Shown here in pieces: positions 9,003-18,212 of a stretch of DNA of 64,000 bases (position 1 is its first letter; every line of letters starts with the position of its first letter). The notes beneath the pieces are model-generated. The model ran no database searches and had not been told where the DNA came from. It saw only the letters and a program-made list of their open reading frames with translations. The stretch lies in assembly GCA_016888885.1 (NCBI GenBank), contig CP069437.1, forward strand, positions 2,480,001 to 2,544,000, written 5' to 3'. The DNA is from Faucicola sp902506215. GTDB lineage: Bacteria; Pseudomonadota; Gammaproteobacteria; Pseudomonadales; Moraxellaceae. The position numbers and the translations under genes are program-made.

Positions 9003-9845
9003 TTAGCGGAAAAAATAGCCAGTCTGTGGCGAGCTAGCTTGTGCCATATACCGCGCTGGCATACGACCCGCCAAGAAAGCCTCACGTCCAGCTATCACCG
9101 CATGTTTCATGGCAGACGCCATCAACACAGGGTTTTGCGCATGGGCAATCGCGGTGTTCATCAGCACACCATCACAGCCCAATTCCAAGGCGATGGCGGC
9201 ATCACTGGCGGTACCCACGCCTGCATCCACCAAGACAGGCACTTGGGTCTGCTCGATGATGAGACTTAAGGTATGGCGATTGAGCAATCCTAGACCTGAG
9301 CCAATCAAACTGCCCAATGGCATAATCGCCACACAGCCCATGCTCTCTAGTTCTTTGGCAACAATCGGGTCATCTGAGGTGTACACCATCACATCAAAGC
9401 CATCATCAATCAAGGTCTTAGCGGCTTTGACAGTTTCGATGACGTTGGGATACAGATTTTTTTCATCGCCCAATACTTCAAGTTTGACAAGGTTGTGCCC
9501 ATCCAACAATTCACGCGCTAACTGACAGGTACGAACGGCAGTATCAGCATCAAAACAGCCAGCGGTGTTGGGCAGAATGGTGTATTTCTCGGGAGAAATC
9601 ACATCGAGTAGATTGGGTTCATCTTTTTTCTGCCCGATGTTCACGCGGCGAATGGCGACAGTGACGATTTGGGCGCCGCTGGCAGCGATGGCTTCGCCTG
9701 TTTGTGCCAAATCTATATATTTGCCAGTACCGACGAGCAAACGAGAGGTAAACGTGCGCGAACCAATGTGTAGGAGGTCGTTTGCGGTTATCAGCGTATT
9801 TTGGCTTGAAGAATTTTGAGTTGAAGTGGTTTGGGTCATTGTCAT
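9003..9845 (-). CDS. thiG: Thiazole synthase
   Basis: Makes the thiazole phosphate half of thiamine from deoxyxylulose phosphate, dehydroglycine and the ThiS thiocarboxylate. TIM-barrel enzyme; the Schiff-base lysine region (V-K-L-E-V-L-G-D) and the phosphate-binding G-V-G-T-A-S-D-A segment are visible. At 280 residues it has about 20 extra N-terminal residues rich in Thr, Ser, Gln and Asn. No thiS, thiH or thiO lies next to it, so the partner carrier must be elsewhere. No TPP riboswitch was recognised in the short upstream gap. Confidence 0.95.
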   Translation of the reverse strand: MTMTQTTSTQNSSSQNTLITANDLLHIGSRTFTSRLLVGTGKYIDLAQTGEAIAASGAQIVTVAIRRVNIGQKKDEPNLLDVISPEKYTILPNTAGCFDADTAVRTCQLARELLDGHNLVKLEVLGDEKNLYPNVIETVKAAKTLIDDGFDVMVYTSDDPIVAKELESMGCVAIMPLGSLIGSGLGLLNRHTLSLIIEQTQVPVLVDAGVGTASDAAIALELGCDGVLMNTAIAHAQNPVLMASAMKHAVIAGREAFLAGRMPARYMAQASSPQTGYFFR

Positions 9846-10012
9846 CCCTTTTTAGAGTTTGATTGGCATGGTTATCAATCAGTAAAAAATGCTTTAGTAT
9901 AACAAAATATAGCTTGTCTCAGGGTCTTTTTGTGCGCCTTGGTAGGATTTGTCTTGTTGATAAGCTACAATGGAACGCATCTTTTCTTGGCTTATTTCAT
10001 TTGATAATCCCT

Positions 10013-11518
10013 ATGCTAAATCCGATTGCCTTGCCCTATAGTTTTGCCAAACGTCATCAACTGCTGTTGCAATACTCGCAAGATGTGACTGCCCCGCCGA
10101 CGTTGTTGATGACCGCTGATACCCCTATGGAAGCCATCAACGAAGCCAACCGTTTTGCCAGTCAAGCAGGGGTACCGCTGCCATTGAATTTTGCCATGGC
10201 ACAAAGTGACGATTTTGAAAGGCAGTTAGCCGCTGTCTATGCAGGCAATACAGGGGAATCTCAGCATATTGCCGCTGGGCTTGAAGACCATCCCGATTTG
10301 ATGAGTCTTGCTGACAGTGTCCCTGAGACGGAAGACTTGATGGACCAAGAAGATGACGCGCCCATCATTCGCCTGATTAACGCACTATTGTCCGAAGCCA
10401 TACGCCTAAACGCCTCAGATATTCACATTGAAACCTTTGAAAAACGGCTATCGGTGCGCTTTCGGGTAGATGGGGTGCTCAAAGAAATCGTCAGTCCAAA
10501 ACGGGAATTGTCACCACTACTGGTGTCGCGTATCAAGGTGATGGCAAAACTCGATATCGCTGAAAAACGGGTGCCGCAAGATGGCCGCATCTCATTACGT
10601 CTGGCTGGGCGAGAAGTGGATGTGCGGGTGTCGACCTTACCATCAAATTTTGGTGAGCGTGTGGTGATGCGGCTCTTGGATAAACAAGCGGGTCGGTTAA
10701 ATATGACCTATTTGGGATTGTCAGACAGTGATTATAGCGAGCTTAAACGCTTAATTCATCGTCCGCATGGCATTATTCTTGTCACAGGTCCGACAGGTTC
10801 GGGCAAAACCACGACGCTGTACGCGGCTTTGACGGATTTGAACGATAACACCCGTAATATTTTGACCGCTGAAGACCCGATTGAATTTCAGCTAGATGGT
10901 ATTGGGCAAACCCAAGTCAATAATAAAGTAGATATGACCTTTGCCCGTAGTTTGCGAGCCATGCTACGCCAAGACCCTGATGTGGTGATGGTGGGGGAGA
11001 TTCGCGATTTAGAGACCGCAGAAATTGCGGTGCAAGCGTCACTCACAGGTCACTTGGTACTCTCAACCCTGCATACCAACACCGCGATTGGTGCGGTGAC
11101 GCGGCTACAAGATATGGGGGTTGAGCCGTTTTTGCTGTCATCGAGCCTCATTGGTGTGGTGGCACAGCGACTAGTGCGCACCTTGTGTCCGCATTGCCAT
11201 ACATGGGCACTTGCCGATGCCTATCAAACGCAGATTTTTACTGAAATAGACGAAGTTGGTGAGATTAAACTGCCAAAACCTGTGGGCTGTGAGAAATGCA
11301 ATCAATCAGGATTTCGGGGACGTACTGCGATTTATGAAGTGGTGCCTGTGGATGACAAACTGCGACAACTGATTCATAGCCAAACGGCGGAGTTTGAGTT
11401 AGAAGCGTATGCCCGTAGCAAAACACCATCCATCCGAGCCGATGGACTCAAAAAAGTGTTGGCAGGGAAAACCACGCTTGAAGAAGTGTTAAGGGTGACG
11501 AAAGAAAAAGAGATGTGA
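10013..11518 (+). CDS. gspE: Type II secretion ATPase GspE (PilB/GspE family)
   Basis: Cytoplasmic hexameric ATPase driving pseudopilus assembly in type II secretion. Order: short N-terminal domain, N2 domain (A-S-D-I-H-I-E near residue 135), Walker A (G-P-T-G-S-G-K-T-T), Asp and His boxes, Walker B (V-M-V-G-E-I-R-D) and a C-x-x-C pair plus a further C-x-x-C forming the zinc domain typical of GspE. ATG 10013 gives 501 residues, the usual length; a TTG at 9863 would add 50 residues with no family match. No other gsp genes are nearby. PilB is the main alternative, but the core reads as GspE. Confidence 0.88.
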   Translation: MLNPIALPYSFAKRHQLLLQYSQDVTAPPTLLMTADTPMEAINEANRFASQAGVPLPLNFAMAQSDDFERQLAAVYAGNTGESQHIAAGLEDHPDLMSLADSVPETEDLMDQEDDAPIIRLINALLSEAIRLNASDIHIETFEKRLSVRFRVDGVLKEIVSPKRELSPLLVSRIKVMAKLDIAEKRVPQDGRISLRLAGREVDVRVSTLPSNFGERVVMRLLDKQAGRLNMTYLGLSDSDYSELKRLIHRPHGIILVTGPTGSGKTTTLYAALTDLNDNTRNILTAEDPIEFQLDGIGQTQVNNKVDMTFARSLRAMLRQDPDVVMVGEIRDLETAEIAVQASLTGHLVLSTLHTNTAIGAVTRLQDMGVEPFLLSSSLIGVVAQRLVRTLCPHCHTWALADAYQTQIFTEIDEVGEIKLPKPVGCEKCNQSGFRGRTAIYEVVPVDDKLRQLIHSQTAEFELEAYARSKTPSIRADGLKKVLAGKTTLEEVLRVTKEKEM

Positions 11519-11563
11519 TATATTTTTCTAGGGTGAATGAAAAAATGAATGTAGGTCGCTAAA

Positions 11564-11830
11564 TTGATACAAATTACTTTTGACCAAAATAAAGCTGAGA
11601 GTAATAAAATCAAACATGGTGTAAGTTTTGATGAAGCAAAAATTGCATTACTTGACCCGAATGCGCTAGTACGTGAAGATTTTGACCACGATGAAACAAG
11701 ATTTGTATTATTAGGAATGGCAAATCGCTTATTAGTTGTTGTCTATTGTTATGTGGATAATGATGATATGATTCGGTTAATATCTGCACGAAAAGCAACC
11801 AAAAACGAGGAAAAACAATATGCAAACTGA
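11564..11830 (+). CDS. brnT: BrnT-family toxin (ribonuclease)
   Basis: Small toxin of the BrnT/BrnA type II toxin-antitoxin system, an RNase with a RelE-like fold. The N-terminus (F-D-Q-N-K-A-E-S-N-K-I-K-H-G-V-S-F) and the C-terminal I-R-L-I-S-A-R-K-A motif are characteristic. 88 residues, the usual size. The start is a TTG at 11564; no better codon fits the conserved N-terminus. Toxin first and antitoxin second, overlapping by 11 bases, is the standard BrnTA order. Confidence 0.88.
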   Translation: MIQITFDQNKAESNKIKHGVSFDEAKIALLDPNALVREDFDHDETRFVLLGMANRLLVVVYCYVDNDDMIRLISARKATKNEEKQYAN

Positions 11831-12020
11831 ATACGATTTCTCAAATGCTCAAAGAGCGACACAAATTTCCCATCTTAATCGGTTGCGACAACAACAGCAT
11901 TTGCTGGATAAAGATGTGAGTGATTGGCTTGTAACCCAAGATGATGATACTAAAAAACATATCAGTGAAATGATTCGCCAAGTAATGGCGATGAAAATTC
12001 ACACACAATCTACTGTTTAA
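11820..12020 (+). CDS. brnA: BrnA-family antitoxin
   Basis: 66-residue partner of BrnT. A good ribosome site (GAGGAA) precedes the ATG inside the toxin gene, and the two frames overlap by 11 bases. The middle and C-terminal part (D-W-L-V-T-Q, then a helix) suggest a short ribbon-helix-helix DNA-binding region as in BrnA, which by analogy would bind the brnTA promoter and autoregulate it. Short for the family, so domain boundaries are uncertain. Confidence 0.72.
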   Translation: MQTEYDFSNAQRATQISHLNRLRQQQHLLDKDVSDWLVTQDDDTKKHISEMIRQVMAMKIHTQSTV

Positions 12021-12030
12021 ATGATGTGTT

Positions 12031-12345
12031 TTAGTCACTGATGCAATGAATAACTTGCATTTTTTCAACTAACAAACGGATAAAGTTTTCGATTTTCTGA
12101 CAGTGAGTGATAGATTGCTTACGGTTATTTTTCGCAAAATAGTCTGCCAAATTATTTAATTCAACGACCCGTGATTTAGCAACATTCGGATAAATCACTG
12201 GGTCATTATAAAAGTTATCCAATAGCCAAGTAAGCGTTGAAAAGTTAGTGTTACCTTCGGCTAAACGTAAAATACGTTCGTCCTCATGCGAAATTTGACA
12301 ATTGATTTTCTCATTGTCACAATCAAACCACATGTCAAATGCCAT
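12031..12345 (-). CDS. Unrecognised 104-residue protein downstream of miaB
   Basis: No family recognised. It starts four bases after the miaB stop on the same strand, so it is probably the second gene of that transcript. The product is acidic and polar, with no signal peptide or membrane segment; the first 20 residues (M-A-F-D-M-W-F-D) look like a beta-hairpin and the rest is helical, rich in Asn and Leu. It is convergent with brnA, leaving 10 bases between stops. Function unknown. Confidence 0.65.
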   Translation of the reverse strand: MAFDMWFDCDNEKINCQISHEDERILRLAEGNTNFSTLTWLLDNFYNDPVIYPNVAKSRVVELNNLADYFAKNNRKQSITHCQKIENFIRLLVEKMQVIHCISD

Positions 12346-12349
12346 TATC

Positions 12350-13816
12350 TTAACCCAACACTTCCATCAACTCACCTTCCACCAAATGCGGACTCATGGC
12401 ACGCGTGACTTTTACCATTACCAGTTTACCAATCAACGCGTCATCGCCTTTAAACAATACCGTTCGCGTATTATCTGCCGTTCCCATCAAAAATTCAGGA
12501 TTGCGGTCGCCATGTTGCTCCACCAGCACACGCACGGTTTGACCCACCATGCCTTGGGTTTTTGCCCATGTTGAGTCAATAATCACTTGCTGAAACGCCG
12601 CCAAACGGGCTTTTTTGGTTGCTATATCGATATTGTCGGGCAAGTCTGACGCAGGCGTACCAGGGCGCTTGGAATAAATAAAGCTATACGAATGGTCAAA
12701 ATCCAAATCTTTGGCGAGATTGAGCGTATCTTGGAAATCTTGGTCGGTTTCATTGGGAAAACCGATAATAAAATCGCTTGATAAATACATATCAGGGCGC
12801 ACCGCGCGCAGTTTGCGGATTTGCTCAACGTAGATATCAATGGTGTGGTTACGTTTCATGGCGGCTAGGATAGCATTGGAGCCACTTTGCACAGGTAGAT
12901 GCAGGTGAGATACTAGTTTTGGTATTTTGGCATACGCTTCAATGATATCATCGCTAAATTCCAGTGGGTGGCTGGTGGTATAGCGAATGCGCTCAATGCC
13001 GTCAACGTGTGCCACATAATGTAATAACTCACTAAAACGGCAAATCGTGCCATCGTGTTTTTCGCCGCGGTAGCCATTGACGTTTTGCCCCAATAGCGTT
13101 ACTTCACGTACCCCTTGGCTAGCAAGGCTGTCAATCTCGGCAAGTACGTCATCGAGGGGGCGTGAGATTTCTTCGCCGCGGGTGTAGGGCACCACGCAAA
13201 ATGAGCAGTATTTTGAGCAGCCTTCCATGATGGATACAAACGCCTTAAACCCTTCTACTTTGGGCTCGGGTAAAAAGTCAAATTTTTCAATGCTAGGGAA
13301 AGACACATCGACGACGCCGATACGGTTTTTGGGTTTGACATCCAGCTGTTTGGTGGATTGGTCATACAGTTCTGGCAGGCGATGCAGGGTTTGCGGTCCA
13401 AACACCATATCGACATGCGGGGCACGGCTTTGGATTTTATCGCCTTCTTGTGACGCCACGCAGCCACCCACACCGATGACCAGATTGGGATTTTTCTCTT
13501 TAAGTTTTTTCCAGCGTCCGAGTTCAGAAAATACTTTTTCTTGCGCTTTTTCACGAATCGAGCAGGTATTCATGAGCAGCACATCGGCTTCTTCAGGATT
13601 GTCCGTCAGTATCATCCCATGCGAATCGCCTAGCACATCTGCCATTTTTTCAGAGTCGTACACATTCATCTGACAGCCTTGGGTCTCGATAAACACGCGT
13701 TTGACACGAGCATCCGCTGGCGGCATGGTGGGTTCAACACTCGCCGCTAGCGTTGGCGTTACCAAATTTTGAGTTTTGGAAATCTGTGCTTTTGGGTCAA
13801 AAGTAGCAACTGTCAT
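12350..13816 (-). CDS. miaB: tRNA-2-methylthio-N6-dimethylallyladenosine synthase
   Basis: Radical-SAM methylthiotransferase that converts i6A37 to ms2i6A37 in tRNAs reading codons that start with U. Order: N-terminal UPF0004 domain with three cysteines for the auxiliary cluster (Q-G-C-Q-M-N, N-T-C-S, G-G-C-V-A), radical-SAM C-x-x-x-C-x-x-C (G-C-S-K-Y-C-S-F-C), C-terminal TRAM domain. Length 488 residues, slightly longer than the usual 475 because of a 35-residue N-terminal extension. Probably co-transcribed with the small unknown gene that follows. Confidence 0.97.
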   Translation of the reverse strand: MTVATFDPKAQISKTQNLVTPTLAASVEPTMPPADARVKRVFIETQGCQMNVYDSEKMADVLGDSHGMILTDNPEEADVLLMNTCSIREKAQEKVFSELGRWKKLKEKNPNLVIGVGGCVASQEGDKIQSRAPHVDMVFGPQTLHRLPELYDQSTKQLDVKPKNRIGVVDVSFPSIEKFDFLPEPKVEGFKAFVSIMEGCSKYCSFCVVPYTRGEEISRPLDDVLAEIDSLASQGVREVTLLGQNVNGYRGEKHDGTICRFSELLHYVAHVDGIERIRYTTSHPLEFSDDIIEAYAKIPKLVSHLHLPVQSGSNAILAAMKRNHTIDIYVEQIRKLRAVRPDMYLSSDFIIGFPNETDQDFQDTLNLAKDLDFDHSYSFIYSKRPGTPASDLPDNIDIATKKARLAAFQQVIIDSTWAKTQGMVGQTVRVLVEQHGDRNPEFLMGTADNTRTVLFKGDDALIGKLVMVKVTRAMSPHLVEGELMEVLG

Positions 13817-13889
13817 GACTACACCTAAATGTTTCGCCTAAAATAAACCCTTAATTATAACAGATTTTTTTGGCAAGATGCGGTAGGGA

Positions 13890-14651
13890 TTATTTTGACA
13901 GCACTAAATAAATAACATCGGTGCTAAAATTGCCAGCCTCATCTATCTCAAAATATTGTCTAACAGACGCGGCACAATTTTTTTGTAAGGCTCGAATTAC
14001 TTGTATGCTGGTATCAGTTGTATGCATACGCTCGACCCAACTGTCAAAATTTAACGCCAGTTTTTGCACCTCGACAGTCGCCACGCTAAAACCGGTGATT
14101 TCTGCAAAATACAACCACTCGGCAAGACTATAATCTTTGACATGACTGGGATCGCGGATGGTTTCAATGGTCTGTAAAAAATTATTGAGCACAGGGTTGC
14201 TATTGCCCAACACATCGACAATCACCACTTTGCCACCGTCAGCTAGAGCGCGATGCATCTCAAACAGCGCTTGTGGTACATTTTGCCAATGGTGCGTAGA
14301 ATAGCGCGTGATAATGGCATCAAATTGGTGGTCGGCAAAGGGTAATTTTTCTGCTGTACCGATTTGCGTGGTGATATTGGTTAAGCCGCGTGTTTTGGCT
14401 TGGCTGGCGACAACTTCGGTCATCGTAGGGGTAATATCATAAGCAATCACTGATGTGGCAACAGGTGCCACCTGATAACTGACGTGCCCACCGCCACAGC
14501 CCAAATCCAATATATGCTTAAGCTTGTGCGCCTCAATCAACTGCTTTATTTTGTCGAACTCAGCGCCTTGCGCATGAACAGCGCTATTAAGGTAGTTGTG
14601 GGATTTGTCTTGGTATTGTTGAATATTTAGGGCGTGTTGGGTATGGGTCAT
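13890..14651 (-). CDS. Class I SAM-dependent methyltransferase
   Basis: Rossmann-fold methyltransferase, Methyltransf_11/UbiE-like. Motif I (L-D-L-G-C-G-G-G-H) is near residue 50, followed by the acidic end of strand 2 and the I-T-R-Y-S-T-H-H-W segment of motif II. 253 residues. Cytoplasmic, with no signal or membrane segment. The substrate is not deducible. It is one of many small methyltransferases related to YcgJ/UbiE, and no biosynthetic neighbours help. Confidence 0.85.
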   Translation of the reverse strand: MTHTQHALNIQQYQDKSHNYLNSAVHAQGAEFDKIKQLIEAHKLKHILDLGCGGGHVSYQVAPVATSVIAYDITPTMTEVVASQAKTRGLTNITTQIGTAEKLPFADHQFDAIITRYSTHHWQNVPQALFEMHRALADGGKVVIVDVLGNSNPVLNNFLQTIETIRDPSHVKDYSLAEWLYFAEITGFSVATVEVQKLALNFDSWVERMHTTDTSIQVIRALQKNCAASVRQYFEIDEAGNFSTDVIYLVLSK

Positions 14652-14921
14652 GGCTTATCGCATTTAGTTATCTAATATTAGGCTTATCATAAGCCAAATA
14701 ATATATAATTTATAGTTAATTAAATTTAAAATTAAAAAACTATTTGTCATATAAAATACGCTGCAACATTTTTATACAATTAGTTGAGATTTGGGTAAAT
14801 TTTTTTTAGTCGACAATCGTTATAATCGCTTCAGCAAGGTTAACCAATTTTTACAGTACTTTTGTCATTTTTTGCCTATTTATGCTATTTATTTATCCTA
14901 TTAAAGGTCTTACCAATTATT

Positions 14922-16907
14922 ATGAAAAATCTCAAGCTTTCGATGATTTCATGCGGTGTGATTGCTGTTTTTGCACAATCTGCTTGCGCTAGTAGCTATT
15001 CTGTAGGGACGCCTAGCACGGCGGATAGTTATTTTAACCAGGCCGAACGGGAAGCTAGCCGTGGCAACTTATCGCAAATGGGCAACTATCAGCAAATGAT
15101 GGCGGGTGGCAGTCTAGCCATGTATCCAGAATATTGGCAGCTTAATAAAGACTTAGACGCCGAGCCGGCATCAGCGATTGTGAGTTTTGCCAACCGTTAT
15201 CCACAAACGGCGATGGCAGAAAAATTGGCGGCGGATTATGCAGAAACCAAAGCGCGGATGGGTGATTATGAGGCGGTTAGACAAGTGGCAAGCTATGTAA
15301 CCAATCCTGATGCCAGTGAAGCTTGTGCCATTGCGTTAGGTTTCAATCATGGTGGCGATAGCATGCGTGCTTATACCGAAAAAGGTAATGTTTGGCTTAA
15401 TACTGATAAAAAACTGCCGCAGCTTTGCCAACAGTTGGCGACAGAGCTCAATGGCAATCGCATGGTTAGCAATGATGACCGTGAGCAGCGGCTGTATCGT
15501 ATGCTACGCACGGGCAACAATGGCGATATCGTGCAGCTTGCCAGCCGATTGGGCGTGCAGCTGAGCTATAATCAGCTCATGAGCATCAGTAGCAGTCCCA
15601 ACGCGTTTTTCTCACAACTCGGAAGTATGCCAGCAACCGCCAGCAATCGATATTTATATCTATACGGATTAGGACAACTTGCCAAAAAATCTGTCAGCGA
15701 AGCGGCGATGCAGCTCAATTATGATTTGGGGCGAAATCCGCAGTTTTTTGATGCCAAAACCCGTCAATATGCCTACCGTACCTTGGGTGTGGCAAGGATG
15801 GGGGTCAATACCGATCAAGGGTTTAGTAGTGACGCGGTTGATTGGATGCAAAAAAGTCTGGGCGTACCATTTAACAATGAAGAAGCCGAAAACTATGCCC
15901 AAGCAGCGATACGCTATAGCCGATGGTCAGATTTGGCACAAGCTATTGGCGCAATGGACTATAAAAATCAGCAGCAACCGATATGGCAATATTGGCTTGC
16001 CAAAGCCTACAAATTGGGCGGCACTAACCAGCAGCGTCAACAAGCCAATCAGCTATTTAGTCAATTGGCGCAAACCAATGACTATTATGGGCTGCTTGCC
16101 AAAGACCAAATTGGACAACGTTTTGACCGATTGCCGACCACGCCACCGGTGAGCAATAGTGACTACTCACGCCTCGCAAACGATAGTTTCTTTAATCGCG
16201 CATTTACCCTCTATAAACTTGCCGCCAATCCCAGCTATACCAACCGTGAATGGAATTGGGCAGTAAAAAAAGCACGTGATCGTGGTGATGAGACAATGAT
16301 TTTGGCAGCGGCACAAACCGCATCGGACATGGGATGGTACGACCGTGCTATCTACGCATTGGAATCCACCAAAACGATTCCAAATTCGGCACTGGCATTC
16401 CCAATGCCCCATCAGTCTAGTGTCGTGCAATACAGCCGCCAAGCAGGAATCGATCCTGCGTGGGCGTATGGCATCATGCGTCAAGAAAGCCGCTTTAATA
16501 TCGGCGCGCGTTCGGGTGTTGGGGCAGGGGGGTTGATGCAAATCATGCCAGACACCGCGCGCTATATCGCACGTAAATTGGGCGAACCGTATGAGCCATC
16601 TCGCGTCGCAGGGGGTGATACCAATATCCGCTACGGTACGTATTATATGGGCGACATTTTAAATAAATTGGGCGGTCAGCCTGTACTCGCCACCGCGGGC
16701 TACAATGCAGGACCAGGTAAGGCCAAAACTTGGCAACCTGAGAACGGTAGCCTGGCGGCAGATCAGTATGTTGAGACCATCCCTTATGCAGAAACGCGCA
16801 ATTATGTCAAAGCCGTGATGGAAAATGCGACCAATTATGATGTGCTCCTTGGCGGCAGCAACCAACCGATTAGTGAGCGTATGGGTACCATTGCTGCTAA
16901 ATATTAA
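14922..16907 (+). CDS. slt: Soluble lytic murein transglycosylase (Slt70 family)
   Basis: Exported enzyme cleaving peptidoglycan glycan strands with formation of 1,6-anhydroMurNAc. ATG 14922 gives a normal signal peptide (M-K-N-L-K-L, hydrophobic core, cleavage near A-C-A-S); an upstream ATG at 14862 would put a second hydrophobic stretch before it. After a long helical superhelix domain comes the catalytic SLT domain: E522 in R-Q-E-S-R-F-N, then G-L-M-Q-I-M-P-D-T-A and a Y-N-A-G-P-G motif. 661 residues, close to E. coli Slt70. Followed by a terminator. Confidence 0.94.
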   Translation: MKNLKLSMISCGVIAVFAQSACASSYSVGTPSTADSYFNQAEREASRGNLSQMGNYQQMMAGGSLAMYPEYWQLNKDLDAEPASAIVSFANRYPQTAMAEKLAADYAETKARMGDYEAVRQVASYVTNPDASEACAIALGFNHGGDSMRAYTEKGNVWLNTDKKLPQLCQQLATELNGNRMVSNDDREQRLYRMLRTGNNGDIVQLASRLGVQLSYNQLMSISSSPNAFFSQLGSMPATASNRYLYLYGLGQLAKKSVSEAAMQLNYDLGRNPQFFDAKTRQYAYRTLGVARMGVNTDQGFSSDAVDWMQKSLGVPFNNEEAENYAQAAIRYSRWSDLAQAIGAMDYKNQQQPIWQYWLAKAYKLGGTNQQRQQANQLFSQLAQTNDYYGLLAKDQIGQRFDRLPTTPPVSNSDYSRLANDSFFNRAFTLYKLAANPSYTNREWNWAVKKARDRGDETMILAAAQTASDMGWYDRAIYALESTKTIPNSALAFPMPHQSSVVQYSRQAGIDPAWAYGIMRQESRFNIGARSGVGAGGLMQIMPDTARYIARKLGEPYEPSRVAGGDTNIRYGTYYMGDILNKLGGQPVLATAGYNAGPGKAKTWQPENGSLAADQYVETIPYAETRNYVKAVMENATNYDVLLGGSNQPISERMGTIAAKY

Positions 16908-16943
16908 ATTAATCTGAATTAAATAAACCTGCTAAATTTTCGC

Positions 16944-16996
16944 AAAAACAACAGCTAATTGATTGATAATGGTCAATAAATTACTGTTGTTTTTTA
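16944..16996 (+). terminator. Terminator after slt
   Basis: Arms 16944-16954 and 16984-16994 (11 bp), extendable with one bulge, followed by T residues. The rest of the 304-bp gap to the next gene is AT-rich without other clear features. Confidence 0.75.
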
Positions 16997-17211
16997 GTAT
17001 ATACAGGGTTTACAAAATCTGACCTAGTTAGTATGATTTCAAAAAATTGGCATGACTCATAAACATTAGTTTCGTTTGGCAAAAATTTAGTTATTTCAAG
17101 CAAAAAATTAATAAGTCAATGACCATTTTTATCACTTCTATTTTAAAAGCTCACTGTAAACGTTAAAACAACCTGCTTGTTTTTAATTATTGACTATTTG
17201 GTTTAATTGCT

Positions 17212-17985
17212 ATGCTGTCATCTTGTCTGAAAACATTACTCGATTTTACCACCTGGCACACGGTTTCAAACACCGCCACATTGGGGTCGTTAAAGTTTAG
17301 AGCAAAGTTTCAAGATGAGGCGGCGGCAAATTTAGCGAGTTTAGTTATCAACTCAAGTCATCAAAAAAGCACAAAGTTTAGTGGCTATTTGTCAGTTGGC
17401 TGCTTGGCGGTGATGGGTGCTTTAGCAACCCCAGCTGCCCATGCCGACAGTGTTTTAGGAGTTGAATTATCCCCTGCCATCTGCAAGCTAAACCCATACA
17501 TGGGTAATCTTCGCCAATGTATCGAAGGCAATCCGATGACGGTGAATTTTTATCGGGTGGCAAACCATTCTTGTAGTAATAGCCGCTACAGCATGTCGCC
17601 ACTGCAAGAAAATCTCACCTCAAAAGTCATTCCAGACGGTAATATTCGCAAAAATATTTGGCAGCAGTATGGTCGCTGCAGTGGTCTAAGTACCCCTAAT
17701 TATTTTCGCACCATTACCTCGCTTGCCAGTCAATTAAAAATCCCTAAAGAACTCAGTAGCGGTCGCAGTTATCGATTCGCGTCCAATGGCTTGAGCCGTC
17801 AATTGTTATCTTTAAACCCTGGCATGAAGCCAAACTCGTTTAATTTTTTCTGTCAAAAAAATAGTGCAGGTCAATCTGTACTGACCTATATTAACGTGTG
17901 CTATGACAACAACGGACGTTTTGCCCAATGTGCCACACGCTCTTATACCTGTCCCAGTCAGTTTTTGATTGATGGTAATTATTGA
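17212..17985 (+). CDS. Secreted RNase T2-fold protein lacking the catalytic residues
   Basis: The mature part resembles the RNase T2 family (E. coli RNase I): L-S-P-A-I-C-K near the N-terminus, C-S-G-L-x-x-x-x-Y-F-R-T after the second conserved block, paired cysteines and a C-terminal F-L-I-D-G-N-Y. Yet the first catalytic block (normally H-G-L-W-P) has no counterpart, and the second (normally E-x-x-K-H-G-x-C) reads W150-Q-Q-Y153-G-R-C156, so the histidines, lysine and glutamate are replaced. A signal peptide (cleavage after A78) follows about 45 extra N-terminal residues, so the true start may be later. The frame is intact. Binding rather than cleavage of RNA is inferred. Confidence 0.6.
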   Translation: MLSSCLKTLLDFTTWHTVSNTATLGSLKFRAKFQDEAAANLASLVINSSHQKSTKFSGYLSVGCLAVMGALATPAAHADSVLGVELSPAICKLNPYMGNLRQCIEGNPMTVNFYRVANHSCSNSRYSMSPLQENLTSKVIPDGNIRKNIWQQYGRCSGLSTPNYFRTITSLASQLKIPKELSSGRSYRFASNGLSRQLLSLNPGMKPNSFNFFCQKNSAGQSVLTYINVCYDNNGRFAQCATRSYTCPSQFLIDGNY

Positions 17986-18212
17986 GGGATGGCGGTATCA
18001 ATTTTTGCTTAGGTTTAAGCATTTTCTATCTTGGTGTTTGACGGTGTGAAACCTATCATTGTCTAGGTAACTCGCCAATTGACCCCATAAATTTATGGTC
18101 TTTGGTGGTGGCAAGTGATAAACTAGGCAAGCTTTTTTAGACAACTTTTTCTGCTTTTTTCACTGCTTTGCATTTGCAAAGGATCTTGTACTTATCATAA
18201 TAGGAGCTTTCA

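Noticed and set aside
9039..9819. Four plus-strand frames opposite thiG
   Set aside because: Codon use and composition are those of an antisense copy of thiG; no independent support.
9846..10012. TPP riboswitch in front of thiG
   Set aside because: The upstream gap is short and no conserved THI-box sequence is recognisable.
13227..13673. 148-residue plus-strand frame opposite miaB
   Set aside because: Serine/threonine/arginine-rich antisense translation of a conserved gene; not a real protein.
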